DNA from: Nitrospiraceae bacterium
GTDB lineage: Bacteria; Nitrospirota; Nitrospiria; Nitrospirales; Nitrospiraceae
NCBI GenBank assembly: GCA_019637075.1
Contig: JAHBWI010000002.1
Location: 558,001-622,000, forward strand
Direction of reading: 5' to 3'
DNA length: 64,000 nt
Under the pieces are notes generated by a model. That model was not told the origin of the DNA. It saw only the letters and a list, made by a program, of their open reading frames with translations, and did not search any database. Of the stretch, positions 18,108-26,284 are shown piece by piece (within the stretch, counting starts at the first letter, position 1; every line of letters starts with the position of its first letter). Both the position numbers and the translations under genes were made by a program.

Positions 18108-18692
18108 ATGGCACGCCCCAAAGAGTTCAATCCCGCTGAAGCGCTCGACAAGGCCATGCATGTCTTCTGGCGCAAGGGCTATGAAGCGACTTCCATGGAA
18201 GACCTCCTCACCGCGATGGATATCAATCGCGGTTCGCTCTACGCCACCTTCGGCAACAAACGCGAATTGTTCCTCAAGGCCATGGACCTCTACTGCACGA
18301 AAGGTAGCGTAGGGGCCAGAATTTCTCTCCTCAGCCAGCCGGGCCCTGCCCTCCCTCTCGTACGCAAGTTCGTCGAAGGCATGATGGAATTTGCCTTGTC
18401 GGATCCCCAACGTCGCGGCTGCCTCATCGCGAACACCGCCATGGAGCTGGCACCGCACCAAGCCGACATCGGGAAGAGAGTGGCCGGGAGGCTGACCCAT
18501 TTGGAAGACGCGTTCTACAAATTGCTCCTGCGCGCTAAGCAGGAGGGAGACCTCGATAAGGACAAAGACCCCCGTATACTGGCGCGCGTGCTCGTCACGA
18601 TGATGCAAGGCACAATTGTGATGATCAAGGCCGGCGCCCCGGCGGACGCAGTTCGGCAGACCGCCAAGGCCGCCTTGTCGATATTGGACTGA
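18108..18692 (+). CDS. TetR/AcrR-family transcriptional repressor
   Basis: 194 residues from the ATG at 18108. The N-terminal helix-turn-helix reads ALDKAMHVFWRKGYEATSMEDLLTAMDINRGSLYATFGNKRELF, and the C-terminal ligand domain has GCLIANTAMELAPHQADIG. No ribosome site precedes the ATG (TTCCCCC), consistent with a leaderless message. It is divergent from the MFS gene and is followed after 51 bases by a small monooxygenase-like gene, probably its second target. Confidence 0.85.
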   Translation: MARPKEFNPAEALDKAMHVFWRKGYEATSMEDLLTAMDINRGSLYATFGNKRELFLKAMDLYCTKGSVGARISLLSQPGPALPLVRKFVEGMMEFALSDPQRRGCLIANTAMELAPHQADIGKRVAGRLTHLEDAFYKLLLRAKQEGDLDKDKDPRILARVLVTMMQGTIVMIKAGAPADAVRQTAKAALSILD

Positions 18693-18714
18693 GCGTGTTT
18701 TTTTTCATCTATTT

Positions 18715-18730
18715 TGGAACGATCATTCCA
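18715..18730. promoter_or_regulatory. TetR operator palindrome TGGAACGATCATTCCA
   Basis: A 16-base near-perfect palindrome directly upstream of the AAGGAGG site of the gene at 18744. Its right half (GATCATTCCA) recurs inside the tetR promoter spacer at 18078-18087. The shared motif next to both targets supports binding by the adjacent TetR protein. Confidence 0.55.
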
Positions 18731-18743
18731 AGGAGGTCATTCC

Positions 18744-19043
18744 ATGGTGACGATCCTGCGGGATACCTGGCTGAAACCGGGCAAAGCAGCAGAAGGGATC
18801 AGGCTGACGCGTCGAATCTGGTCGGAGATGCGGCAATTCGAGGGCTTCCTTTTCCATCAGCTGTTCGTCGATGAACTGGCACCGACACACCTGCTGGCAC
18901 TCGCCCGTCGGCGGAGTCTGGCAGACGCGGACGTAGTCCGTGAACGTTACAAGGATTCAGATACCGTCCGGCAACTCACGCCGCTGCTCACGCGCCCGCG
19001 CGAACGGTGGATCACGCAGGACGATGACGTCTCATCGACATAA
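18744..19043 (+). CDS. ABM-like small protein (antibiotic biosynthesis monooxygenase fold)
   Basis: 99 residues from the ATG at 18744, with AAGGAGG upstream. The pattern MVTILRDTWLKPGKAAEGIRLTRRIW...FEGFLFHQLFVDE...RERYKDSDTVRQL resembles the dimeric alpha/beta ABM fold, though catalytic residues are not obvious. It starts right after the palindromic operator, so it should be in the TetR regulon and may act on the compound the MFS pump exports. Confidence 0.55.
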   Translation: MVTILRDTWLKPGKAAEGIRLTRRIWSEMRQFEGFLFHQLFVDELAPTHLLALARRRSLADADVVRERYKDSDTVRQLTPLLTRPRERWITQDDDVSST

Positions 19044-19078
19044 GACGCTCGCGTCTCACGCCAAGATGGAGGGCGCCG

Positions 19079-20419
19079 ATGAAATTGAACGACCATCCAA
19101 CCGTGAAACACTTTCGTGAGGTCCAGGCCTCCGCGGTCGCGGACCTTCCTCAAACCGTTTTGGACGCGGACGAACTCCGACAGCTCTGCCTCGAAGCGGG
19201 CGCCGATGACGTCGGCTTCGTTGAGATCGATCGGCCGGAGCTGGCCGCGGACCGAGGAGACATCCTCACCCTCCTCCCCTCCGCCACGTCGCTCATCAGT
19301 TTTGTGTGCCGCATGAACCGGGAACCGATCCGAAGTCCCGCCCGCTCCGTCGCCAATGTGGAATTCCATCGCACCGGGGACCACACCAACGACGTGGCGC
19401 GCCGCATCGTGGCCGTACTGGAACGGCGAGGCATCCGGGCCATGAACCCGGCCATGGGGTTTCCCATGGAGATGGACCGCTTCCCTGGAAAAATCTGGGT
19501 GGTCTCGCACAAGCCGGTCGCCGTGGCAGCCGGACTGGGGCAAATGGGCCTCCACCGAAACGTCATCCATCCCAAGTTCGGCAACTTCATCCTGCTCGGC
19601 ACCATCGTGCTGGATCGAGCCATCAATCGCTATGACCGGCCCCTCGCCTACAATCCTTGCCTCGAATGCAAACTCTGCGTGACCGCCTGCCCGACCGGCG
19701 CGATCGGCGCCGACGGCCGATTCGATTTCTCCGCCTGCTACACGCACAATTATCGGGAATTCATGGGAGGGTTCACCGACTGGGTAGACCAGATCGCTTC
19801 CAGCCGCAGCGCGCGGGATTATCGCGCCAGGGTCTCGGATACGGAATCCGCCTCAATGTGGCAAAGCCTGTCTTATGGCGCGAACTACAAGGCCGCCTAT
19901 TGCCTCGCTGTCTGCCCGGCGGGCGACGACGTGATTGCGCCGTTTCTGCTGGACCGCAAAGGCTTCACGGCCGCGGTTGTCCAACCGCTGACAGAGAAGG
20001 TCGAGACCATCTACGTCGTTCCCGGCTCGGATGCCGAGGCCTACGTGCCGGCACACTTCCCCAGGAAGCGCACCAAAACCGTAGGCAATGGACTCCGACC
20101 GGGCACGATCGCGGACTTCCTGCGGAGCCTCCCGCTTGTCTTTCAGCGAGGACAGGCCAAACATCTGTCGGCCATCTATCACTTCACGTTCACGGGAGAA
20201 GAGCCTTGCCAGGCCACGGTGAGGATTATCGATCAGCGTATTGAGGTACAAGCCGGCCATGTCGGCGCCGGAGATCTGCATATCCGGGCAGACAGCCGAA
20301 CCTGGCTCGAATTCATTCGCAAGGAGCGGGGTCTGCTCTGGGCGCTGGTGCGCAGGGCCATTCGCTTGTCAGGCTCCCCGCGACTGCTGATGGCATTCGG
20401 CCGGTGCGTCCCTTCCTAA
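19079..20419 (+). CDS. 4Fe-4S ferredoxin-type reductase fused to an SCP2-like domain
   Basis: 446 residues. The first part resembles the epoxyqueuosine reductase/reductive-dehalogenase-like fold (VVSHKPVAVAAGLGQMGLHRNVIHPKFGNFILLGTI). A CxxCxxCxxxCP cluster at C194, C197, C200 and C204 follows, then a second motif AYCLAVCPAGDD. From about residue 350 a sterol-carrier-protein-2-like domain follows (IYHFTFTGEEPCQATVRIID...LHIRADSRTWLEFI). Substrate unknown; electron transfer onto a hydrophobic ligand bound by the SCP2 domain is a reasonable guess. It lies 35 bases after the ABM-like gene, in the same direction. Confidence 0.75.
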   Translation: MKLNDHPTVKHFREVQASAVADLPQTVLDADELRQLCLEAGADDVGFVEIDRPELAADRGDILTLLPSATSLISFVCRMNREPIRSPARSVANVEFHRTGDHTNDVARRIVAVLERRGIRAMNPAMGFPMEMDRFPGKIWVVSHKPVAVAAGLGQMGLHRNVIHPKFGNFILLGTIVLDRAINRYDRPLAYNPCLECKLCVTACPTGAIGADGRFDFSACYTHNYREFMGGFTDWVDQIASSRSARDYRARVSDTESASMWQSLSYGANYKAAYCLAVCPAGDDVIAPFLLDRKGFTAAVVQPLTEKVETIYVVPGSDAEAYVPAHFPRKRTKTVGNGLRPGTIADFLRSLPLVFQRGQAKHLSAIYHFTFTGEEPCQATVRIIDQRIEVQAGHVGAGDLHIRADSRTWLEFIRKERGLLWALVRRAIRLSGSPRLLMAFGRCVPS

Positions 20420-20489
20420 ACAGGCGGTCCAACCATCGGCACCTCGTGGAGTGCCCCAGGGAACGGAATCGACCGCGAGAGGAGGCAGC

Positions 20490-21101
20490 ATGACAATACG
20501 GTATCACCAGGCAATGTTTACACCGGCCGTGCGCGAGACCCAACGGATCGCCTACGGGGCTGAACGTCACGTCTCTCCTCGTCCCGGTTCGGACCGTCTC
20601 ACGGAGGATGAGGCCGTATTCATCAGCGCGCGCGACAGCTTCTACCTCGCCACGGTTAACGAAGAAGGCTGGCCCTATGTGCAGCATCGCGGTGGCCCGG
20701 CCGGATTCCTGCGGGTACTCGACGCCGACACCTTGGCCTTTGCAGACTATGAGGGCAATCGACAATTGCTCACGATGGGACATCTTCGCCGCAACCCGCG
20801 TGTTGCGCTCATCCTCATGGATTATCCGCAGCAGAGCCGCCTGAAACTGATCGGGCATGCGCGCATCGAACCGGCAGAGGCCCATCCCGACATCGTGGCA
20901 CAGATCCCGGCGCCTGAGGCCGGAGCGACGGCGACGAGAGTGGTTTTCGTCGACCTCGTCGCCTTCGATTGGAACTGCACCCAGCACATCACGCCTCGCT
21001 ATACGGTGGAGGAGATCGAACGGTTCGCGGCACCCCTGCGTGCGCGGATCGCGGAACTTGAAGCTCGGTCGGCCGAACCGCCGCAACGAGTCTCAACATG
21101 A
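20490..21101 (+). CDS. Pyridoxamine-5'-phosphate-oxidase-like flavin protein
   Basis: 203 residues from the ATG at 20490 (GAGGAGG upstream). The split-barrel FMN-binding fold is indicated by FISARDSFYLATVNEEGWPYVQHRGGPAGFLRVLD...FADYEGNRQ...NPRVALILMDYPQQSRLKLIGHARIE. Proteins of this type reduce or bind small molecules using FMN or F420 cofactors. Position after the Fe-S/SCP2 gene suggests membership of the same detoxification cluster. It is not the biosynthetic PdxH, which has a different C-terminus. Confidence 0.75.
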   Translation: MTIRYHQAMFTPAVRETQRIAYGAERHVSPRPGSDRLTEDEAVFISARDSFYLATVNEEGWPYVQHRGGPAGFLRVLDADTLAFADYEGNRQLLTMGHLRRNPRVALILMDYPQQSRLKLIGHARIEPAEAHPDIVAQIPAPEAGATATRVVFVDLVAFDWNCTQHITPRYTVEEIERFAAPLRARIAELEARSAEPPQRVST

Positions 21102-21216
21102 AAGGAGAAGAGATTGTTCGGATTTGGTACAGAGCCGGTAAAGGGCTTGATCTCACCCTTCCAGACATGCTTGACTGCGTTATTCCATCCGCAGTCTTCC
21201 TGGGGGGTTATCGATC

Positions 21217-21726
21217 ATGCGATCCGGATTTTTATGGGGATTCCTACTGCTCTTTCTTGTCTTTATGTCCGTCCCGACACTCTCTCCCGCCGCCGATGTG
21301 CCGGACGCCGCCCTCACCCCACTCAAGCCCCTCGTTGGAGAATGGAAAGGCGCCGATGCCGACGGGAAGTCGTATCGGGTCGTCTATCAACTCACGTCTG
21401 GAGGCACCAGCCTCACGGAAACGTTGACGACGCCGGACAGTCCGCCCATGACCACGATGTATTACACCGACGGCGACCAGCTGATGCTCACACACTACTG
21501 CTCGCTGAACAACCAGCCGCGCATGAAGGCGACCAGCCCGAAAGAGGGCGACAAGACCGTGGCCTTCGCCTTCGTCGACGCGACGAATCTCAAGAATCCC
21601 AGCGACGCCCACATGCATCAGATGACGCTCGACCTGAAGGACCATGATCACTTTACGCAGACCTGGATTCTCAGCAAAGCCGGGAAGGACATCCCGAAAG
21701 TCTTCAACTTCGAACGGGTGAAATAG
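21217..21726 (+). CDS. Secreted DUF1579-like protein
   Basis: 169 residues. The signal peptide MRSGFLWGFLLLFLVFMSVPTLSPAA is followed by a lipocalin-like pattern (LKPLVGEWKGADADGKSYRVVYQLTSGGTSLTETL...LTHYCSLNNQPRM). Exported, with a likely ligand-binding barrel; no enzyme residues can be named. It is followed four bases later by a methyltransferase gene and probably shares its message. Confidence 0.65.
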   Translation: MRSGFLWGFLLLFLVFMSVPTLSPAADVPDAALTPLKPLVGEWKGADADGKSYRVVYQLTSGGTSLTETLTTPDSPPMTTMYYTDGDQLMLTHYCSLNNQPRMKATSPKEGDKTVAFAFVDATNLKNPSDAHMHQMTLDLKDHDHFTQTWILSKAGKDIPKVFNFERVK

Positions 21727-21730
21727 CGCC

Positions 21731-22585
21731 ATGCCACAGACCGCCGACGAAGTCATTGCCGCACAACGCCAGGATTGGAATCGAGTCGCCTCCGGCTGGG
21801 ACAAATGGGACGCCCTGTTCCAGCAGAACCTGACCGTGATCAACCACCGGCTGGTGGCGGATGCCCGCCTGCGGCCCGGCATGCGGGTGCTCGATCTGGG
21901 GTCAGGCACGGGCTATCCCGCATTGTTGGCAGGCCAAGTGGTCGGCCCGAGCGGGTCAGTGATGGGGCTCGATCTCGCGGAGTCGATGTTGTCGGTCGCC
22001 ACCCGCAAGGCCGCCGAACTCGGACTCCGCCATGTAAACTTCCGCACCGGCGACGTGTCGACGTTGCCCTTCGAAGACGGCGCCTTCGACGCCGTCATCA
22101 GCCGCTTCTGTTTGATGTTCCTGCCGGACATCCCCAAGGCCGCGAAGGAAATCGCCCGAGTGCTGGCACCGGGAGGCTACCTGGCCGCGGCGGTCTGGGC
22201 CTCGCCCGACAAGAACCCGTCCATCCGTATTCCCATGGACATTCTGAAAACGTTGGTCACGCTGCCGGCACCGGATCCGCAGGCGCCGGGGATCTTCCGC
22301 CTGGCGAAAGCCGGCGATTTGCGTAGCATGCTGGCACAGGCGGGCTTCGCGCCCACCACGGACGAGGAATTCGAAGCCGACACCCTGTATGCCTCAGCTG
22401 AAGAATACATGGGGAGCCTGATGGACATCGCCGCCCCGCTGCAGAACCTGTTCAAGACGTTGACGACCGCGCAACGGGCGGAAGCCGAGCGCGGAATTCT
22501 TAAGGCCGCGGCAGGCTATCGCCGGGGACAGACCATTGCCCTCCCAATTTCGGTACGACTCGTAGGCGGACGGAAGCCGTTGTAA
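21731..22585 (+). CDS. UbiE/BchM-like SAM-dependent methyltransferase
   Basis: 284 residues. Class I fold with motif I VLDLGSGTGYPAL, motif II near DVSTLPFEDGAFDAVISRFCLMF, and post-motif AKEIARVLAPGGYLAAAVW. The closest style is the UbiE/Methyltransf_11 group acting on quinones, lipids or small molecules. Its coupling to the secreted DUF1579-like protein gives no substrate clue. Start at 21731, four bases after the previous stop. Confidence 0.8.
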   Translation: MPQTADEVIAAQRQDWNRVASGWDKWDALFQQNLTVINHRLVADARLRPGMRVLDLGSGTGYPALLAGQVVGPSGSVMGLDLAESMLSVATRKAAELGLRHVNFRTGDVSTLPFEDGAFDAVISRFCLMFLPDIPKAAKEIARVLAPGGYLAAAVWASPDKNPSIRIPMDILKTLVTLPAPDPQAPGIFRLAKAGDLRSMLAQAGFAPTTDEEFEADTLYASAEEYMGSLMDIAAPLQNLFKTLTTAQRAEAERGILKAAAGYRRGQTIALPISVRLVGGRKPL

Positions 22586-22631
22586 CGACCAGTCACCACC
22601 AACCCTGAACCGGTCACGAAGGAGTCTACCC

Positions 22632-23066
22632 ATGCGACACACTCTTTTGGCTACGGCACTCGGTTTTGCCCTGTTAACCACCAGCGGCTGCAGCTATCTC
22701 TTCTATCCCCACGCGAAAGAGTTTGCCGAAAAGGCCAAGGGCGCCGACAGCGTGGACACCTTGATCAACCTCACCACCATGTTGGAGGCCAGCGCCAAGG
22801 CCGCCCAGCCCGGCAAAGGCGTCGACCAACCCCTGGACGACCTGCACAATCAGTTTCACGCCTTCGAAAATTCGCTGTGCTGCGTCGAGAAAGCCAAGCG
22901 CGAGACGCCGGCTTATGCGCTTGCCGTCACCCACCACAAGGAAATGACGGCGATCTTCAAGCGGGTGTGGAAATTTAAGGATGACCAGCCCCAACGGAGC
23001 CAGCACCTCGAGCTCTTTGCCGCGGAAGTCCGGGAACTGCGCGACTCGCTGCAGGCACTGAAGTAA
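22632..23066 (+). CDS. Hypothetical lipoprotein
   Basis: 144 residues. Signal peptide MRHTLLATALGFALLTTSGC with lipobox TSGC at residues 17-20. The rest is helical (VDTLINLTTMLEASAKAAQ, LDDLHNQFHAFENSLCCVEKAKRE) with a CC pair. No family recognised. A GGAG site is eight bases upstream. It probably sits in the periplasm, anchored in a membrane. Confidence 0.65.
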   Translation: MRHTLLATALGFALLTTSGCSYLFYPHAKEFAEKAKGADSVDTLINLTTMLEASAKAAQPGKGVDQPLDDLHNQFHAFENSLCCVEKAKRETPAYALAVTHHKEMTAIFKRVWKFKDDQPQRSQHLELFAAEVRELRDSLQALK

Positions 23067-23093
23067 TCCCGCATCCTGCGCAGGCACCCACAG

Positions 23094-23402
23094 ATGGCCG
23101 GCGACGGGTTCAAAGATTTCGTCCTGGATCAACTCCAGGACCTGCAAGGCCTCACCTGCCGTGCGATGTTCGGCGGGCACGGGTTGTATTGCCTGGGCTC
23201 GTTCTTCGGCATCATTCACCGCGGCCGGCTGTACTTTAAAACCGACGAAGACACACGGCCTCAGTACCGGAATCGGGGGATGGGACCGTTTCGCCCGACC
23301 CTCAAACAGACGCTGACCAGTTACTACGAAGTGCCGGTGGACGTGTTGGAAGATGCGGAAATCCTGTCGGCTTGGGCCGCCAGGGCCAGGGATTGTGCGT
23401 GA
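23094..23402 (+). CDS. TfoX/Sxy N-terminal-domain protein
   Basis: 102 residues. The pattern FKDFVLDQLQDLQGLTCRAMFGGHGLYCLGSFFGIIHRGRLYFKTDE...YEVPVDVLEDAEILSAWA matches the TfoX N-terminal domain. In enteric and Vibrio species full-length TfoX activates competence with CRP; single-domain versions like this one are widespread and uncharacterised. Starts 27 bases after the lipoprotein stop. Confidence 0.8.
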   Translation: MAGDGFKDFVLDQLQDLQGLTCRAMFGGHGLYCLGSFFGIIHRGRLYFKTDEDTRPQYRNRGMGPFRPTLKQTLTSYYEVPVDVLEDAEILSAWAARARDCA

Positions 23403-23578
23403 CGTGGCTTGCCGCTCCGGAGAAAAGGGCGCGCGGCGGATCCGTCTGGAAGTTCCACCAGCCAATCGTCACGCCTGGGTGTGACGATCTCCATCAACTG
23501 ACACCCTTTGCCCTGGTTGAGAACGGACGCCCGACCTACCCGCCGGCAGACGCCGCGCCTTCGCTGTGTTGATCCGCC

Positions 23579-23944
23579 ATGGTCTATCGACTTCTGGCCG
23601 ACTTGACCGTGCTGATCCATCTGGGATTCGTGCTGTTCGTCGTGGCAGGCGGACTGCTCGTGTGGCGATGGCCCAGTCTGGCCAAGTGGCACCTTCCCGC
23701 AGCAGCCTGGGGCGCGCTCGTAGAGTTCACCGGATGGATCTGCCCGCTGACACCGCTGGAGCAATGGCTGTGGGCACGGGGCGGGGCACAGGGATCAGAA
23801 GGCGACTTCGTGACGACGTATCTGCTGCCGATCCTCTATCCCGCGACGCTCACCAGAACGGTGCAGCTTTTATTGGGGACGGCGGTGCTGCTGGTGAACG
23901 GGACGGTTTATGTTTGGGTGTGGCGTCGATGGCGGCGCCGCTGA
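23579..23944 (+). CDS. DUF2784 family membrane protein
   Basis: 121 residues with three to four membrane helices. DUF2784 pattern: LADLTVLIHLGFVLFVVAGGLLVWRWP, ALVEFTGWICPLTPLEQWL, then a final helix and Arg-rich tail. Function unknown in the family. The 176 bases before it show no gene. Confidence 0.8.
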   Translation: MVYRLLADLTVLIHLGFVLFVVAGGLLVWRWPSLAKWHLPAAAWGALVEFTGWICPLTPLEQWLWARGGAQGSEGDFVTTYLLPILYPATLTRTVQLLLGTAVLLVNGTVYVWVWRRWRRR

Positions 23945-23959
23945 GATGAATGCACAGGC

Positions 23960-24544
23960 CTACCGCGCCGGTTCATTGCGCGAAGAAGTAATGACCAGCG
24001 CCAGACATCCCTGTTCGCTGTAGGTCATCGGATGCAGGCTGGAGGCCTCAGCCCGATGGTAATCTCCGGCCTTGAGCGATTGTCCGGCGGCGATGCAACT
24101 GCCTTCCAACACGTAGAACTCCTCGACCTGCGCATGTCGGTGGGCTGCGATCGTGCCGCCTGGAGCCAGCCGTACCAGCATGGTCATCCTGGCACCGGCA
24201 GTATCGTTGAACAGGAGTTTCATCGACGCGCCCCCGCCCAGTTCCTGCCAGCTCAGCCGATCGGAATGGACGAAGGTAAAGTCCCGCTCACCTTCCCGCT
24301 CTTGCGGTTCGAGCGCAATGCGCGCCATCAGTCGTTCTTTGAGCGATGCCGGGGGCGCGACCATCGGACCGGCAAACGCGAGCTCTTGCGCGACGTCCTG
24401 AAACGCAGCGGCCTCCTGACGGTCCGCAGCCGATGCCCGGTCGATTCGCTGCTCGAATCGCCGGCGCTCCTCGTCACCCAAGGCACCCGCCGCATAGAGG
24501 GCTGCGGACTCGGCAAACTCCCGTGGATCACGCGGATCAGTCAT
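23960..24544 (-). CDS. Anti-sigma factor with ChrR-like cupin domain
   Basis: 194 residues. An N-terminal anti-sigma-like helical part (AESAALYAAGALGDEERRRFEQRI) lacks the His/Cys zinc ligands of classical ZAS proteins. The C-terminal half is a ChrR-type cupin (MTMLVRLAPGGTIAAHRHAQVEEFYVLEGSC, then AGDYHRA). ChrR proteins release their sigma factor in response to singlet oxygen or peroxides. The start overlaps the sigma gene stop by four bases (ATGA), so the two are coupled. Confidence 0.8.
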   Translation of the reverse strand: MTDPRDPREFAESAALYAAGALGDEERRRFEQRIDRASAADRQEAAAFQDVAQELAFAGPMVAPPASLKERLMARIALEPQEREGERDFTFVHSDRLSWQELGGGASMKLLFNDTAGARMTMLVRLAPGGTIAAHRHAQVEEFYVLEGSCIAAGQSLKAGDYHRAEASSLHPMTYSEQGCLALVITSSRNEPAR

Positions 24545-25149
24545 GGCCGCAGTCCCTCCTCGTGCGGCGCCAGCACTTCGCGAAGTTTCATCATCCCCAG
24601 TCGCACGCGCGTCTTCACCGTCCCGAGCGGAATCTGCAGGCGATCGGCGATTTCACTTTGACTCAATCCCCAATAATACGCCAACGACACCGCCTCGCGC
24701 TGCTCGGACGTGAGTGCGGTCAGCGCCTCCCGCACCAGCCGCTGACGTTCGACTCCAGCCGCATATTGCTCCGGCGTCTCCCCCATCCCGGGAAGATCGG
24801 CGGCAGACTCTAACGGCGCCTGCGCGCCCCGCTCCAAATATCCGGCGCGAAACCGATCGATCGCCCTCGTCCGTGCCACGGTCATGAGCCAACTGCCCGG
24901 CGTGCCTCGTGCGGGATCGTAGCTGCCCGCCTGCCGCCATACCTGCGTATAGACTTCGAGCGTCACGTCCTCGGCCGCAGTCCGTTCGGCGAGCACTCTC
25001 AATGCCAGGCCGAACACCTGCGCGCTACTGGCATCATACAGCTCGGCGAGCGCGGACTGGTCGCCGGATGCGATCCGGGCGATCAGCATTCCCCAATGCT
25101 GTTCCTGTGTCGGTACGTGAGTCGCGGCCATGGCCATCATGTCGAGCAT
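24541..25149 (-). CDS. ECF sigma factor (RpoE/SigK-like)
   Basis: 202 residues. Region 2: LAELYDASSAQVFGLALRVLAERTAAEDVTLEVYTQVWR. Region 4: ALTALTSEQREAVSLAYYWGLSQSEIADRLQIPLGTVKTRVRLGMMKLRE. It is paired with the overlapping cupin-type anti-sigma gene, the standard arrangement for oxidative-stress ECF modules. It is divergent from the exported truncated haemoglobin gene, a candidate target. Confidence 0.88.
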   Translation of the reverse strand: MLDMMAMAATHVPTQEQHWGMLIARIASGDQSALAELYDASSAQVFGLALRVLAERTAAEDVTLEVYTQVWRQAGSYDPARGTPGSWLMTVARTRAIDRFRAGYLERGAQAPLESAADLPGMGETPEQYAAGVERQRLVREALTALTSEQREAVSLAYYWGLSQSEIADRLQIPLGTVKTRVRLGMMKLREVLAPHEEGLRP

Positions 25150-25367
25150 AGAGCTCCCCCCTGAACTACGAGAGAAGCTTGCCGTTGGATTCGTCTAATC
25201 GAGGGGAAAGCGAGCGAAACTCTATCACCTCACCTTTTTTCCCGCAACGACACTTTTTTTCACGTGCCTGAGATCCGTTCGCACGATGCCCGCGTAGACC
25301 TGAACAGAAAGCCGGACGTCTCAAGGCCCGGCCATCACCCACTGACCCACAACCAGGAGGAGTCATC

Positions 25368-25853
25368 ATGATCAGACGTCTCGTATCATTCACTCTCGTC
25401 GCCGGATTCGCCTCAATGTTGGCCGCTTGCAGCACGACCGGTTCGACCGGTTCCGCCGGCAGCGCACCGATGGCAACGGACAAACCTCTTTACGAGAGAC
25501 TCGGCGGAAAGCCTGCGATCACTGCCGTGGTGGATGAGTTCGTCGCACGCGTAGCGGCGGATACCCGCATCAACGGCAAGTTTGCCAATGCCAACATTCC
25601 CCGCTTGAAGAGCATGTTGGTGGATCAAATTTGCCAAGCCTCCGGGGGCCCTTGCACCTACACCGGCCGCGACATGAAGAGCACCCACGCCGGCATGGGC
25701 ATCAGCAGCGGCGACTTCGATGCCCTGGTCGGCGACCTGGTCGCCACCTTGAACAAGTTCAAGGTGCCGGAACGGGAAAAGAACGAACTGCTGGGCGCGT
25801 TGGGTCCGATGAAGGGGGACATCGTCGAGAAGCCGATGGCCTCAATGCAATAG
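25368..25853 (+). CDS. Group 1 truncated haemoglobin lipoprotein
   Basis: 161 residues. Lipoprotein signal with C21 (FASMLAACST), then a low-complexity linker and a group 1 truncated haemoglobin: LYERLGGKPAITAVVDEFVARV, VDQICQASGG and MKSTHAGMGI, whose H107 is the proximal haem ligand. Most truncated globins are cytoplasmic; this one should be tethered outside the inner membrane. Possible roles are NO or O2 handling. AGGAGG lies upstream of the ATG. It is divergent from the ECF sigma operon. Confidence 0.85.
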   Translation: MIRRLVSFTLVAGFASMLAACSTTGSTGSAGSAPMATDKPLYERLGGKPAITAVVDEFVARVAADTRINGKFANANIPRLKSMLVDQICQASGGPCTYTGRDMKSTHAGMGISSGDFDALVGDLVATLNKFKVPEREKNELLGALGPMKGDIVEKPMASMQ

Positions 25854-25881
25854 GCGCGTTGCATCTTCCCTCAAGAGAACT

Positions 25882-25908
25882 GCGGGGCGGCCGGTGCGGC
25901 CGCCCCGC
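25882..25908 (+). terminator. GC-rich hairpin after the haemoglobin gene
   Basis: An 11-base perfect stem (GCGGGGCGGCC at 25882-25892 with GGCCGCCCCGC at 25898-25908) and a 5-base loop lie 29 bases after the stop. There is no U-run, so it may act as an RNA-stabilising hairpin or a rho-assisted terminator. Confidence 0.45.
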
Positions 25909-26246
25909 TATGCCCAGGAAAAGCAGCGTGGACGAAGTGCCCAGCCACTGGTTCATGACCGGCTAAGATTCTCGCTCAGCAGCACGCCGTTTTTGGTACG
26001 CTCTCCGACTTTCTACGCGTGGACTCCCAGAATGATCGATATAGGGAATGTGTGTCCGGATCATAGTTGAGCTTCATGGTGTAACCCCTCGATCCGGAAA
26101 ATGCATTGTGAATCGTTGTCTTATCCTCAAGCATCACTAGCTGCCGGCGCAAAGACTTTACGGACGACCTGTGCGGTCTCTATGGAAGAAGAAACCATGG
26201 TTGCATAGCGCGATCAAGTCTACTGAAACCTCCGATATTTATTACC
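25909..26246. other. AT-richer non-coding stretch left of the IS3 remnant
   Basis: About 340 bases with lower GC than the neighbours and no supported gene. It borders the decayed insertion sequence and may be residue of lost or acquired DNA. Confidence 0.4.
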
Positions 26247-26284
26247 TGACCTGCCCCCTGTAGTTGTACCAGTGTGCATGTGAG

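Noticed and set aside
21098-21427. Plus-strand frame starting at ATGA overlap after the flavin-type gene
   Set aside because: It overlaps the secreted DUF1579-like gene for over half its length and its product shows no signal or domain.
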